Shown here one piece after another: positions 1-10,701 of a stretch of DNA of 64,000 bases. Source of the DNA: Methylobacterium tardum (GTDB lineage: Bacteria > Pseudomonadota > Alphaproteobacteria > Rhizobiales > Beijerinckiaceae); contig NZ_CP097484.1 in the NCBI RefSeq assembly GCF_023546765.1, forward strand, positions 1,491,501 through 1,555,500, written 5' to 3'. The notes beneath the pieces were generated by a model. The model did no database searches and was not told where the DNA came from. It saw only the letters and a program-made list of their open reading frames with translations. Numbering within the stretch: the stretch's first letter is position 1; the number at the start of each line of letters is the position of its first letter. The translations under genes and the position numbers were made by a program.

Positions 1-53
1 GCAACAGCTTGATTCGGTTCACGCCCTAGTGGACCACTAAGCGGTTTAAGCCA

Positions 54-611
54 TCAAGGGCGCAAAAAAACCGCCTTCAGAACAAGCAATATTGCGCTCG
101 GAGACACCATCTTAAGCTTAAGAACATGGCACGTCGTCTCAATAAAATCTGTCCTTGCAACATCGCCGAGAGCAGAATGCAAAGGGAACGCGTCCTCGCC
201 CAAGTTGCGGCTATTGACTTTCCGTTCATATAGCTGTGCAGCGCGATAACCAAGATCAAATGCAAGATACTCACGCCCATATTTGAGCATGAACTCCTTC
301 GCGTCATCGAGGTCTTCCGCAAACACGAAATTAGATATCGGCGACGATCGACACAACCAATAAATAAGATAAGCTGCGCATTTTAGATGATCTGGGCGCT
401 CTAACTTTTTCTCAATAAAATCGAGACGTTTAAGATCCTGAGACCACTCGAAAAACCCGTCCAATGCGTTGCGCTTGTTCCAGTGAAAAACCACCCCCAT
501 TTCCTCAGCCCGGTCATGGAAATCTCGGTAGATCTCAGCTTCGAACACTTCCTTATTTTGGATACGCTCGAAGAAATCCCCCGTCAGACCCTTGCTCAAC
601 CGGACGTCCAT
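54..611 (-). CDS. Hypothetical protein, lower-GC accessory gene
   Basis: This reads as a soluble protein of 185 residues that I cannot assign to a family. It has no signal peptide or membrane segment, is rich in charged and aromatic residues and has a Trp-Cys-rich stretch near the middle. I chose the ATG at 611 because an AGGA-like ribosome binding site lies just upstream; a GTG six codons earlier is possible. Its base composition is clearly lower in GC than the housekeeping genes from 1.8 kb onward, and it sits beside a truncated EAL gene, so I infer horizontally acquired DNA. The reading frame is convincing; the function is unknown. Confidence 0.6.
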   Translation of the reverse strand: MDVRLSKGLTGDFFERIQNKEVFEAEIYRDFHDRAEEMGVVFHWNKRNALDGFFEWSQDLKRLDFIEKKLERPDHLKCAAYLIYWLCRSSPISNFVFAEDLDDAKEFMLKYGREYLAFDLGYRAAQLYERKVNSRNLGEDAFPLHSALGDVARTDFIETTCHVLKLKMVSPSAILLVLKAVFLRP

Positions 612-638
612 CACGTTCCTCAGGCGCACAAATGCGAA

Positions 639-661
639 GGGCGCAGCTCTTTGCTGCGCCC
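639..661 (-). terminator. Hairpin, probable terminator of the 53-residue gene
   Basis: GGGCGCAG and CTGCGCCC form an 8-bp perfect stem with a 7-nt loop. Read on the minus strand the hairpin lies just past the stop of the gene at 691-852 and is followed by a short T-containing stretch. The T tract is weak, so efficient intrinsic termination is not certain. Confidence 0.5.
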
Positions 662-690
662 CAACAACCAGTCAACATCAAACGATGCAA

Positions 691-852
691 TTAGGCGGCT
701 TTGGTCTCGCCAGAAGCCTGAGCCCGACGCCAGGAACCCTTCAGTTCCGACTTGCCTTCGACAACCACGCGCTTGTTCGCGCGAAAGCCGTAAGGCGATT
801 CGGAAAATTGGGCCAGATATTCAGCGTCAGTCGTCTTTGGCTTCTCAGACAT
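691..852 (-). CDS. Small hypothetical protein (53 aa)
   Basis: A 53-residue protein that starts MSEKPKTTDAEYLAQF and ends in a basic, Ala-rich tail. A GGGAAG-type ribosome binding site directly precedes the ATG, and a hairpin follows the stop. The open frame continues upstream without a better start, but that extension has no coding character. It is hydrophilic and has no signal peptide or membrane segment. Function is unknown. A longer start cannot be excluded, but the ribosome binding site favours the short form. Confidence 0.6.
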   Translation of the reverse strand: MSEKPKTTDAEYLAQFSESPYGFRANKRVVVEGKSELKGSWRRAQASGETKAA

Positions 853-1146
853 TCTTCCCTGCTCCCCCGTGGGTGCTGGTAGCGAAGGTGTATCACTCAG
901 ATCGGCGCTGTCGAGAGAAATCAGGTCGCTTGAGCAACCTTTCCAATCTCCGTCGCCCTTTGAGCACGCCTCTCTCAACGGTTCGTTAGCGCGATGGTTC
1001 GAGCGCCATAGCGAAATGTGCATCCCGACGCAACCTGAGGGCGCGGTCGGCTGAGACCAGTCGCCAGACGCAAAACGCATCACCCTGATCGTCATAGCCC
1101 GCGCCCAGATCATCTTTCTTGCCTTCGATGGGATTCAAGGGGTTGG

Positions 1147-1749
1147 ATGGGTATGATTCGCACTGGGGTCGGCTTTGCGTCCCTGGCGGGGTACTATCTG
1201 TCGCTTTTCAGCTGGCCGCGCCCGCTCGGGATCGCCGTCAACGTCTCGGCGATTCAGCTCCACAACCCGCATTTCGTGCAGTTCGTCCACGGCACCCTGT
1301 TCGAGACCGGCCTGAAGGCCGAGCGCCTGGAGATCGAGATCACCGAGACGGCGCTGATCCGCGATCCGGCCCGGGCGCTGCTCACCCTGCGCCAGCTCAA
1401 GGCCCTGGGCATCCGGATCGCCATGGACGATTTCGGGACCGGCTATTCCTCGCTCTCGAACCTGCGCTCCTTCCCGTTCGACCGGATCAAGATCGACGGC
1501 TCGTTCATCAAGGCGGTCCACAGCAACCCGCAGGGGGCCGCGATCGTGCGCTCCGTCCTCGGGCTCGGGCGCGGCCTCGGGCTGGCGGTGGTGGCCGAGG
1601 GTGTGGAGACGGACGAGGAGCTGTCGTTCCTGGCCGCGGAGCACTGCACCCTGGCCCAGGGCTACCTGCTGGGCCGGCCCGCGCCGATCGAGCGCTTCTC
1701 CACCCACACCCACGGCACCGCGCCGGAGGCGGCGGCCTCCGTGGCGTAG
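1147..1749 (+). pseudogene. EAL-domain c-di-GMP phosphodiesterase, 5'-truncated
   Basis: From residue 23 on, this 200-residue frame is a clean EAL domain: the NVS motif at 32-34, the glutamate of IEITET, DDFGTGYSSL at 94-103, KID at 115-117 and VVAEGVET at 148-155. What is missing is the first part of the domain, including the EAL signature glutamate that binds metal, and any upstream sensor or GGDEF domain. The first ~22 residues do not belong to the family, so the homology breaks near nucleotide 1210. EAL proteins hydrolyse cyclic di-GMP; without the EAL strand this fragment should be inactive. The break coincides with the edge of the lower-GC DNA to the left, so I read it as a gene cut by an insertion or recombination. 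Confidence 0.8.
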
Positions 1750-1872
1750 ATCCGGCGCCTGGATCGCTTCGCTGCGCGCCAGGGCGGCCGCAGAGCCGGG
1801 CGCGAAGGCGGGCGAAGGCGGGCACAAAGGCGACCGCCGAACCATCGACCGGGCGGACCCGACGCAGGCGCG

Positions 1873-2871
1873 CTAATCCGTCTCGCCGCGCAGCGGCCGG
1901 GCCAGCAGCCCCGCGATCACGTCGCCGACCCCGGCCGTACCCGCCACGATGGCGGCGACGGCCGCCGCCACCGGCATCTCGATGCCCTTGGCGGTGGCGA
2001 GCCCGGCGAGCGCCGCGGCCGTGAACGCCCCCTCGGCGAGCTTGCCGCCCGCGGCCTCGGCCGGGCTCGCCCCGGCGCCGAGCCGCTGGCCGAAGGCGAA
2101 GTTGCGCGATTGCGGCGAGGAGGCGGTGAGCACGAGGTCGCCGAGGCCGGAGAGCCCCATCAGCGTCTCTGCCCGACCCCCGAAGGTGCGGGCGAAGCGC
2201 ATCAGCTCGGCGAAGGCGCGGGCGATCAGCGCCGCCCGGGCGCTCTCGCCGAGCCCCCGGCCGGCCACGATCCCGCACGCGATGGCCAGCACGTTCTTGC
2301 CGGCCCCGCCGATCTCGACGCCGCGCACGTCGTCGGTGTGGTAGAGCCGGAAGCTCGGCCCCGACAGCAGCGCGCTCAGAGACGCGGCGAGGCCGGGATC
2401 GGACGCTGCCAGGGTGACGGCGGTGGGCAGGCCGCGGGCGACGTCGGCCGCGAAGCTCGGCCCCGACAGTACCGCCACGGGCGTTCCCGGCGGCAGGATC
2501 TGCTCGGCCACCGCGCTCATGAAGCTGTCGCTGCCGCGCTCGATGCCCTTGGCGCAGAGGATCACAGGACCGGCCGAGGCCAGGGGCGCGCGCAGGGTCT
2601 CCAGAACGCCGCGGACGGTCTGGGCCGGCACGACCAGCAGGGTCGCGCGGGCGCCGGCGAGGTCCTCCGGCTGCGCGGTCGCCCGGATGCCGGCGTGGAG
2701 CGGCACGCCCGGCAGGTAGCGCGGGTTCTCCCGCCGCGCCTCGAGGGCGGCGGCCGCCTCCGCGTCGCGCAGCCAGAGGGTCACGGGATGGCCGGCCGCG
2801 GCGGCGGCGTTGGCGAGCGCCGTGCCCCAGGCGCCGCCGCCGACGACGTTGATCGCGCGTCCTGGGCTCAT
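1873..2871 (-). CDS. gpsA: Glycerol-3-phosphate dehydrogenase [NAD(P)+]
   Basis: Makes sn-glycerol 3-phosphate from dihydroxyacetone phosphate for phospholipid synthesis, in the cytoplasm. The 332-residue protein opens with a Rossmann nucleotide site ([12 protein letters not shown], about residues 9-20), followed by the family block with CAKGIE, the SGPSFA stretch and the substrate-binding [13 protein letters not shown] region containing the catalytic lysine. Length is normal. The ATG at 2871 overlaps the TGA of the upstream acetyltransferase gene as ATGA, and that gene overlaps tsaD in the same way. The three are therefore one translationally coupled leftward unit, tsaD-GNAT-gpsA. Confidence 0.95.
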   Translation of the reverse strand: MSPGRAINVVGGGAWGTALANAAAAAGHPVTLWLRDAEAAAALEARRENPRYLPGVPLHAGIRATAQPEDLAGARATLLVVPAQTVRGVLETLRAPLASAGPVILCAKGIERGSDSFMSAVAEQILPPGTPVAVLSGPSFAADVARGLPTAVTLAASDPGLAASLSALLSGPSFRLYHTDDVRGVEIGGAGKNVLAIACGIVAGRGLGESARAALIARAFAELMRFARTFGGRAETLMGLSGLGDLVLTASSPQSRNFAFGQRLGAGASPAEAAGGKLAEGAFTAAALAGLATAKGIEMPVAAAVAAIVAGTAGVGDVIAGLLARPLRGETD

Positions 2872-3724
2872 GCCGCATCCTCCCTGTCCGCGCAGTCCAG
2901 ACGGTAGAGAACGTGATCGCGCAGCGGCCCCTCCGGGACCGCCGGATGCGGGAACGTCCCGGCCGGCGCCATGCCGAGGCGCTCCATCACGGCCCGGGAG
3001 CGGGCGTTGCCGGCCGCCGTGTAGGCCACCACGGCGCGGATTCCGCAGCGTCCGGCGAGATCGTCCAGGGCCAGCCGCGCGGCGCGCGTGGCGAAGCCCC
3101 GGCCCCAGGCCTCCCGCGCGAGGCGCCGGCCAGCTCGACCGTCGTCCCGGGCCGGTCGCCGCCCGGGAAGGGCAGGGGCTGCAGGATCCGCATCGCGCCG
3201 GCGCAGCCGATGAACCGGCCGCCCTGCGCCAGCGCCCAGGGGCCGAACCCGTCCGCCACGAAGCGCCGGTCGAAGCGGCCGGCTTCGGCAACGCTCTCGG
3301 CCTCCGTCCGGGGCCGGGGAAAATGGGCCATCACCGCCGCGTCGGCGTTGAGCGCCGCGAAGGGCGCCGTGTCCTCCGGACGCCAGCGGCGCAGGATCAG
3401 GTCCCCGTCCTCGAGGGATTCGGGCACCGCAGCGGCGGCAACCTTGCCGCGCCACGCGAGCGAGCGGCGGTTCAGGAGAGCGAGGTCCGCGTGGCCGGCG
3501 AGCACGGCCTCGCCGAGCGCGATCGCCGCCTCAAGCTGATCGAGGGGCAGGGTGGCGTAGGCGGGCGGGCGCACATGGTCGCGCCAGGGGCCGCCGCAGG
3601 CGTGGTCCAGGAGGATGCGGGCGAAGCAATGGTCGAGGCGGACCGGCCAGCCCGGCCGCGCGGCCTCGGGCAGGCGGCGTTCGACCAGATCGCGCCAAGA
3701 GGCGCGCCGCGCCGCCTCGCTCAT
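2868..3724 (-). CDS. GNAT acetyltransferase with N-terminal extension; frameshift as read
   Basis: The first ~95 residues form a small helical domain (LDHCFARI...[13 protein letters not shown]...RRSLAWRGK), followed by a GNAT acetyltransferase domain ([15 protein letters not shown]...). The frame breaks at 3127/3128 within the acetyl-CoA-binding core: the ...GTTVELA half lies in one frame and the [15 protein letters not shown] half in another. Restoring one base (giving TGG or GGG after GCC) yields an uninterrupted protein of 285 residues with a standard motif, so a sequence error is the likeliest cause. Start and stop both overlap neighbours by ATGA, with tsaD upstream and gpsA downstream. 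It could modify a protein N-terminus or a small amine; the substrate is not predictable. Confidence 0.75.
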
Positions 3725-4785
3725 CCGGCCGGGACCGCCGCGCGCGCCGGAGCGGCCGCCAGCGGCCAGCGGGGCCGGGCCGGGGCGGTGAGGTCGTCCA
3801 CGAGCCCGAGGCGCAGGCGTTCCAGGCCGGCCCAGGCGATCATCGCGCCGTTGTCGCCGCAGAGCGGCAGGGGCGGGGCCACGAAACCGAGACCGGCCTC
3901 GCCGGCCAGGGCGGCCAGCGCCCGCCGGACGGCACCGTTGGCCGCCACGCCGCCCGCCGCCACGAGGGCGGTGGGCCGACCGGCCACGTCCGAGAAGGCG
4001 CGCAGGGCGACCCGGGCGCGGTCCACCACGACGTCGACCACGGCGGCCTGGAAGCTCGCGCACAGGTCGGCGACGTCGCGCTCGGCCAGCGGCGCGATCC
4101 GCTCGGCCTCGATCCGCAGGGCGGTCTTGAGGCCCGACAGGGAGAAGTCGGCCTCGCGCCGGCCGAGCATGGGCCGGGGCAGGGCGAAGCGCTCGGGATC
4201 CCCGGTCTCGGCCATGCGCTCGACCTCGGGGCCGCCCGGATAGCCGAGGCCGAGGAGCTTGGCGACCTTGTCGAAAGCCTCGCCGATGGCGTCGCCGACG
4301 GTGGAGCCGAGCCGCACGTAGTCGCCGACGCCCCGCACGGCGACGAGCTGGGTGTGGCCGCCCGAGACCAGCAGCAGCAGGTACGGGAAGGCGATGCCGT
4401 CGGTCAGCCGCGCCGTGAGCGCGTGCGCCTCCAGGTGGTTGACGGCCAGAAGCGGCTTGCGGGTCACGAGGGCCAGGGTCTTGGCCGTGACGAGGCCGAC
4501 CAGCACGCCGCCGATCAGCCCGGGCCCGGCCGCCACCGCGATCCCGTCGAGATCGGGAAAGCCGATCCCGGCCCGGTCGAGGGCGCGGGCGATCAGCCGG
4601 TCGAGCACCTCCACGTGCGCGCGGGCGGCGATCTCGGGCACGACCCCGCCATAGGCCGCGTGCTCGGCGATCTGGCTCAGCACCTCGTTGGCGCGGATCT
4701 GGCCGAGGCCGTCCTCGTCGACGGACACGATTGCGGCCGCGGTCTCGTCGCAGGTGGTCTCGATGCCGAGGACGGTCTTCTGCAC
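3721..4785 (-). CDS. tsaD: tRNA N6-adenosine threonylcarbamoyltransferase
   Basis: Transfers the threonylcarbamoyl group to adenosine 37 of ANN-reading tRNAs, together with TsaB and TsaE. The 354-residue protein begins with the ASKHA nucleotide-binding signature ([18 protein letters not shown]) and carries the metal-binding HLEAH at 117-121, the [10 protein letters not shown] phosphate loop and the C-terminal [11 protein letters not shown] and [12 protein letters not shown] blocks. Length is typical. It is the first gene of a coupled run with an acetyltransferase and gpsA. The 200 bp upstream hold a degenerate repeat. Confidence 0.96.
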   Translation of the reverse strand: MQKTVLGIETTCDETAAAIVSVDEDGLGQIRANEVLSQIAEHAAYGGVVPEIAARAHVEVLDRLIARALDRAGIGFPDLDGIAVAAGPGLIGGVLVGLVTAKTLALVTRKPLLAVNHLEAHALTARLTDGIAFPYLLLLVSGGHTQLVAVRGVGDYVRLGSTVGDAIGEAFDKVAKLLGLGYPGGPEVERMAETGDPERFALPRPMLGRREADFSLSGLKTALRIEAERIAPLAERDVADLCASFQAAVVDVVVDRARVALRAFSDVAGRPTALVAAGGVAANGAVRRALAALAGEAGLGFVAPPLPLCGDNGAMIAWAGLERLRLGLVDDLTAPARPRWPLAAAPARAAVPAG

Positions 4786-4867
4786 GCGCGGAACTCCTTG
4801 TCCGGATCACACTCTATCCGCCGGCGGCCGCGGCGCGAAGGCGGAGCCTGGTCTCCGCCGTCGATCT

Positions 4868-4919
4868 CATCCGCAACCTCGTCCTTCGAGGCCTCCGCTG
4901 CGCCTCGGCACCGCGGATG
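4868..4919. repeat. Degenerate copy of the family-B inverted repeat
   Basis: CATCCGC and GCGGATG bound a core containing CCTTCGAGGCCTCCGCTGCGC, closely resembling the core and ends of the much better copy at 10533-10646. It lies in the tsaD-molbindin intergenic space. Confidence 0.45.
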
Positions 4920-4985
4920 CGGACGCGGGCGGGAGATGGATCGCCGACCCGCCGCAACCCGGCGGGTGCGGGACCCGGGCCGCCC

Positions 4986-5195
4986 TCAGTCGACGGCAAC
5001 CATGACGTCGGAGGCCTTGACCACCGCGTAGGCGGGACCGCCGGCGACAAGCTTGAGGGAATCGACCGCCTCGTTGGTGATCGAGGCCGTGACCACCTGG
5101 CCGGGGCTGATCTCGATCTTGACGTGGGACGTGGTCGCGCCCTTGTCGACCGAGACGACGGTGCCCTTGAGGACGTTGCGCGCGCTGATCTTCAT
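4986..5195 (-). CDS. Single-domain molbindin (TOBE/Mop)
   Basis: A 69-residue Mop-type protein (MKISARNVLKGTVVSVDKGATTSHVKI... start, with the TASITNEAVDSLKL block in the second half). Such molbindins assemble into oligomeric rings that bind molybdate or tungstate oxyanions, serving as cytoplasmic storage or buffering for molybdoenzymes. The fold needs no other domain, and length matches stand-alone members. No mod transport genes are in the window, so it acts here as an orphan. Formate dehydrogenases, common in methylotrophs, are possible clients; that is inference. Confidence 0.88.
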   Translation of the reverse strand: MKISARNVLKGTVVSVDKGATTSHVKIEISPGQVVTASITNEAVDSLKLVAGGPAYAVVKASDVMVAVD

Positions 5196-5271
5196 GTGTG
5201 CAGACTCCGCTCGCCGCCCGGGGCGGCTCCGGCGCGTCTCCTACAGCATGGCGGGGCCGCGCGCGATAACC

Positions 5272-5631
5272 TCAGCGGGGTTCGTCCTCCGGCACGCCGG
5301 CCTCCCCGGCCTCGGTCTCCGGGATGGCGGTCGCGCCCCAGGCGACGAGCGCCGCGTTGAGGTCGCCGAGGACGAAATGCCGGGCGCTGTCCCGGTCGTA
5401 GCCGTCGGCCAGGAGCGCGTCGTAATCGGTGAAGACGTGGCGGGCATAAGTGACGAGGGCGAGGCGGGCGGCCGTCTCGGGCGCGGCCCGGCGCAGGCCC
5501 GCGCTCGCCAGCGCGCGATCGAGGACGGCCTCGGCCTCGAAGCCCGGCAGGCGGGGCGCGAGGCGGGCCAGCGCCGCGGCCACGGCCTCGCGGCGATTCC
5601 GGGGTGGCGCCACGCCGCTCATCGGAGCCAT
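5272..5631 (-). CDS. DUF2293-family protein
   Basis: A 119-residue protein with the conserved core YARHVFTDYDALLADGYDR followed by ARHFV and a Trp-containing helix, which I recognise as the DUF2293 signature. The N-terminal half is an Ala/Arg-rich helix, and the C-terminus is acidic and disordered. No enzymatic function is established for the family. An internal ATG three codons in is an alternative start. It is transcribed leftward, separately from the neighbouring molbindin. Confidence 0.7.
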   Translation of the reverse strand: MAPMSGVAPPRNRREAVAAALARLAPRLPGFEAEAVLDRALASAGLRRAAPETAARLALVTYARHVFTDYDALLADGYDRDSARHFVLGDLNAALVAWGATAIPETEAGEAGVPEDEPR

Positions 5632-5724
5632 CCCGAACGCATGATTTTACGGCTCGGATCGGCTACGATCGGCACCGAATAGGGCGGGACAGGCATTCGA
5701 TCCTGCGCCGGGGAGATCAGGTTC

Positions 5725-6045
5725 ATGGCAACGATCCGTCACGCGGTGATCCTGGGCGTCCTGCTCGGGATAACGCCGGCGCTGGCCCAGAGCCCGCTCC
5801 CGGACCGGGCTCCGGGTAGTGCGCCAAGCACGGTGCCGGCCCGGGATCCGGCACTCACCGCGCCGGGCGGACGCCGGATTGCCGCCACGGGCCAGACGAA
5901 GCCGCCCGGTGCGGCCGCCGCCGGTCTGCCGCGGCCGATCAATGAGGCCGAGATGATCAAGGCGCAGAAGGCCGCGGAAGCGCGCTCAAAGGCCTGGGAC
6001 GCCAAGATGCGCCACACCATGGGCTCGATCTGCCACGGGTGCTGA
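5725..6045 (+). CDS. Small secreted protein, Pro/Ala-rich
   Basis: A 106-residue protein with a clear Sec signal peptide (residues 1 to about 21, ending ALAQ). A low-complexity Pro/Gly/Ala linker follows, then a lysine- and alanine-rich helix, and it finishes with SICHGC. The terminal CxxC-like pair could form a disulfide or bind metal, but nothing proves it. A GGGAGA ribosome binding site precedes the ATG by 9 nt. Predicted periplasmic; function unknown. Confidence 0.65.
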   Translation: MATIRHAVILGVLLGITPALAQSPLPDRAPGSAPSTVPARDPALTAPGGRRIAATGQTKPPGAAAAGLPRPINEAEMIKAQKAAEARSKAWDAKMRHTMGSICHGC

Positions 6046-6083
6046 CCCCGAAAACGCGAAAGGGCCGCCCAGGCGGGCGGCCC
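6045..6083 (-). terminator. Rho-independent terminator of rpsD
   Basis: GGGCCGCCC and GGGCGGCCC form a 9-bp perfect stem around a 4-nt loop (6062-6083). On the minus strand it is followed by CTTTCGCGTTTT, and it lies 29 nt past the rpsD stop. It may also stop the converging small secreted-protein gene, though the plus-strand side lacks a T run. Confidence 0.75.
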
Positions 6084-6111
6084 CTCCACCGACATCGCTG
6101 TCGCGACAGCC

Positions 6112-6729
6112 TTAGCGGGAGTAGAACTCGATGACGAGGTTCGGCTCCATCTGCACCGGGTAGGGCACCTCGGACAGGCTGGGAATGCGGGTGACGCGGG
6201 CGGTCATCTTGGCGTGGTCGGCCTCGATGTAGTCCGGCACGTCGCGCTCGGAGAGCTGCGTCGCCACGATGACGATCTCGAGCTGGCGGGACGACTCCTT
6301 GACCTCGATCAGGTCGCCGGCCTTCACCTGGTAGCTCGGGATGTTGACGCGGACGCCGTTGACCTTGACGTGGCCGTGGTTGACGAACTGGCGCGCGGCG
6401 AACGGGGTCGCGACGAACTTCGCCCGGTAGACCACGGCGTCGAGGCGGCGCTCGAGTAGGCCGACGAGGTTCTCGCCGGAATCGCCGCGCAGGCGGATCG
6501 CCTCGGCGTAGTAGCGGCGGAACTGCTTCTCGGTGATGTTGCCGTAGTAGCCCTTGAGCTTCTGCTTGGCGCGCAGCTGCGTGCCGAAGTCGCTCATCTT
6601 GCCCTTGCGGCGCTGGCCGTGCTGGCCGGGGCCGTACTCGCGGCGGTTGACGGGGCTCTTCGGGCGGCCCCAGATGTTCTGGCCCATGCGGCGGTCGAGC
6701 TTGTGCTTGGCCTGAATCCGCTTCGACAT
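6112..6729 (-). CDS. rpsD: 30S ribosomal protein S4
   Basis: Primary 16S rRNA-binding protein that helps nucleate assembly of the 30S subunit. The 205-residue sequence has the S4 N-terminal domain ([21 protein letters not shown]...), the [19 protein letters not shown] block, and the S4 RNA-binding domain with [26 protein letters not shown] split across the middle. It ends in the conserved IEFYSR. It is monocistronic here, as is usual for alphaproteobacteria, with a strong terminator downstream. The upstream ~190 bp hold an imperfect GC-rich hairpin of unknown meaning. Confidence 0.97.
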   Translation of the reverse strand: MSKRIQAKHKLDRRMGQNIWGRPKSPVNRREYGPGQHGQRRKGKMSDFGTQLRAKQKLKGYYGNITEKQFRRYYAEAIRLRGDSGENLVGLLERRLDAVVYRAKFVATPFAARQFVNHGHVKVNGVRVNIPSYQVKAGDLIEVKESSRQLEIVIVATQLSERDVPDYIEADHAKMTARVTRIPSLSEVPYPVQMEPNLVIEFYSR

Positions 6730-6918
6730 GTTTCGCGTCCTCTCGTGACGAGAATGAGGAACGCGCCCTCCTTTTCCCGGACGTCAGGTCCGGGACGACA
6801 GGGCGGGAGGATCCCGCCCACGGGTGCGCGTGAAAACGCGACGGGGCCCCGTGCGGAGCCCCATCGACGGGCGGGTCTTTAGGGGACGGAGCCGCCGCGG
6901 TCAACCGTGAGAGGTCAG

Positions 6919-7398
6919 ATGGACGAGTCAGTCGCGGTCCGGCGCGGGACACCCGCGGACGTGGAGGCGATCCGGGCGCTGGTCGCGGCGGCCTATACCA
7001 AGTGGATCCCGGTGATAGGCCGCCTGCCGATCCCGATGCGGGCGGATTACGCGCAGGCTTTGCGGGACCACCGCTTCGACCTGCTGCTGGCCGGCCCGGA
7101 TCTCGCCGGGCTGATCGAGACGAAGGCGGAGGCCGATCACCTGCTGGTCGTCAACGTGGCGGTGGACCCGGCCTTCCAGGGCCGGGGCTTCGGCAGCCGG
7201 CTGATGGGGCTCGCGGATGCCGTCGCGGCCGGGGCGGGGCTCGCGCGGCTGCGCCTCTACACCAACAAGAAGTACGTCGCGAACCTGCGCCTCTACGGCG
7301 CGCTCGGCTACCGGGTGGAGCGGGAGGAACTCTACGACGGACCGGGCCGGACCCGCGACGACGACGTCACCGTGCACATGGTGAAGGACTTGGTCTGA
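6919..7398 (+). CDS. GNAT-family N-acetyltransferase
   Basis: A compact single-domain acetyltransferase of 159 residues. Strand beta4 (LVVNVAVDPAFQGRGFGSRLM) holds the acetyl-CoA pyrophosphate loop Q-G-R-G-F-G, and the C-terminal part has the YTNKKYVANLRLYGALGY motif found in many small-molecule acetyltransferases. I prefer the ATG at 6919, preceded by GAGAGG, over one four codons earlier. It is transcribed away from rpsD and stands alone. The substrate is unknown. Confidence 0.85.
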   Translation: MDESVAVRRGTPADVEAIRALVAAAYTKWIPVIGRLPIPMRADYAQALRDHRFDLLLAGPDLAGLIETKAEADHLLVVNVAVDPAFQGRGFGSRLMGLADAVAAGAGLARLRLYTNKKYVANLRLYGALGYRVEREELYDGPGRTRDDDVTVHMVKDLV

Positions 7399-7418
7399 GG
7401 CATCGGCGCCGGCCCTAC

Positions 7419-7508
7419 CGTCATCGCGAGCGCAGCGAAGCGACCCAGGGTGGCGCGTCGCCGTAGAGCGTGGCGCCTCTGGATTGCTTCGCTGCGCTCG
7501 CAAAGACG
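7419..7508. repeat. Family-A inverted repeat (GCGAGCGCAGCGAAGC type)
   Basis: The arms CGTCATCGCGAGCGCAGCG... and ...CGCTGCGCTCGCAAAGACG are near-perfect inverted copies about 30 nt long, separated by ~30 nt. A second copy lies at 34421-34510, and a half copy (CTGGATCGCTTCGCTGCGC) lies near 1759. They sit between genes and can form long stem-loops, as REP-like elements do. Confidence 0.75.
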
Positions 7509-7527
7509 GGGCGTCTCCCGGCTCCCC

Positions 7528-10492
<2,965 letters not shown>

Positions 10493-10532
10493 GCGGGCTG
10501 ATCCCGGTCGCACCGGCGGAATCCGACCCAAA

Positions 10533-10646
10533 CCCCTCATCCTGAGGTGCCCGCGCCGACGGGCTTCGAAGGAGGGCTCCAGGAATCGCGCGGCGGGCTG
10601 GAGACCTCCTTCGAGGCCCCGCTGCGCTCCGGCACCTCAGGATGGG
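10533..10646. repeat. Family-B inverted repeat (CATCCTGAGGTGC type)
   Basis: Perfect 13-bp ends CATCCTGAGGTGC and GCACCTCAGGATG bound ~80 nt containing a second partial symmetry (CTTCGAAGGAGGGCTCCAGG against CCTCCTTCGAGG). It fills most of the gap between the hydrolase and methylmalonyl-CoA mutase genes. A degenerate relative lies at 4868-4919. Confidence 0.75.
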
Positions 10647-10701
10647 ACGCGGGGGTGGGAGGGATCGAGGCGGCCCGTCCGGCCGCCTCGGAAGGCTCGC
10701 C

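Noticed and set aside
6830..6870. GC-rich hairpin upstream of rpsD as an S4 autoregulatory site
   Set aside because: The stem is imperfect, and nothing in it resembles the known S4 target structures; it could equally be chance in GC-rich DNA.
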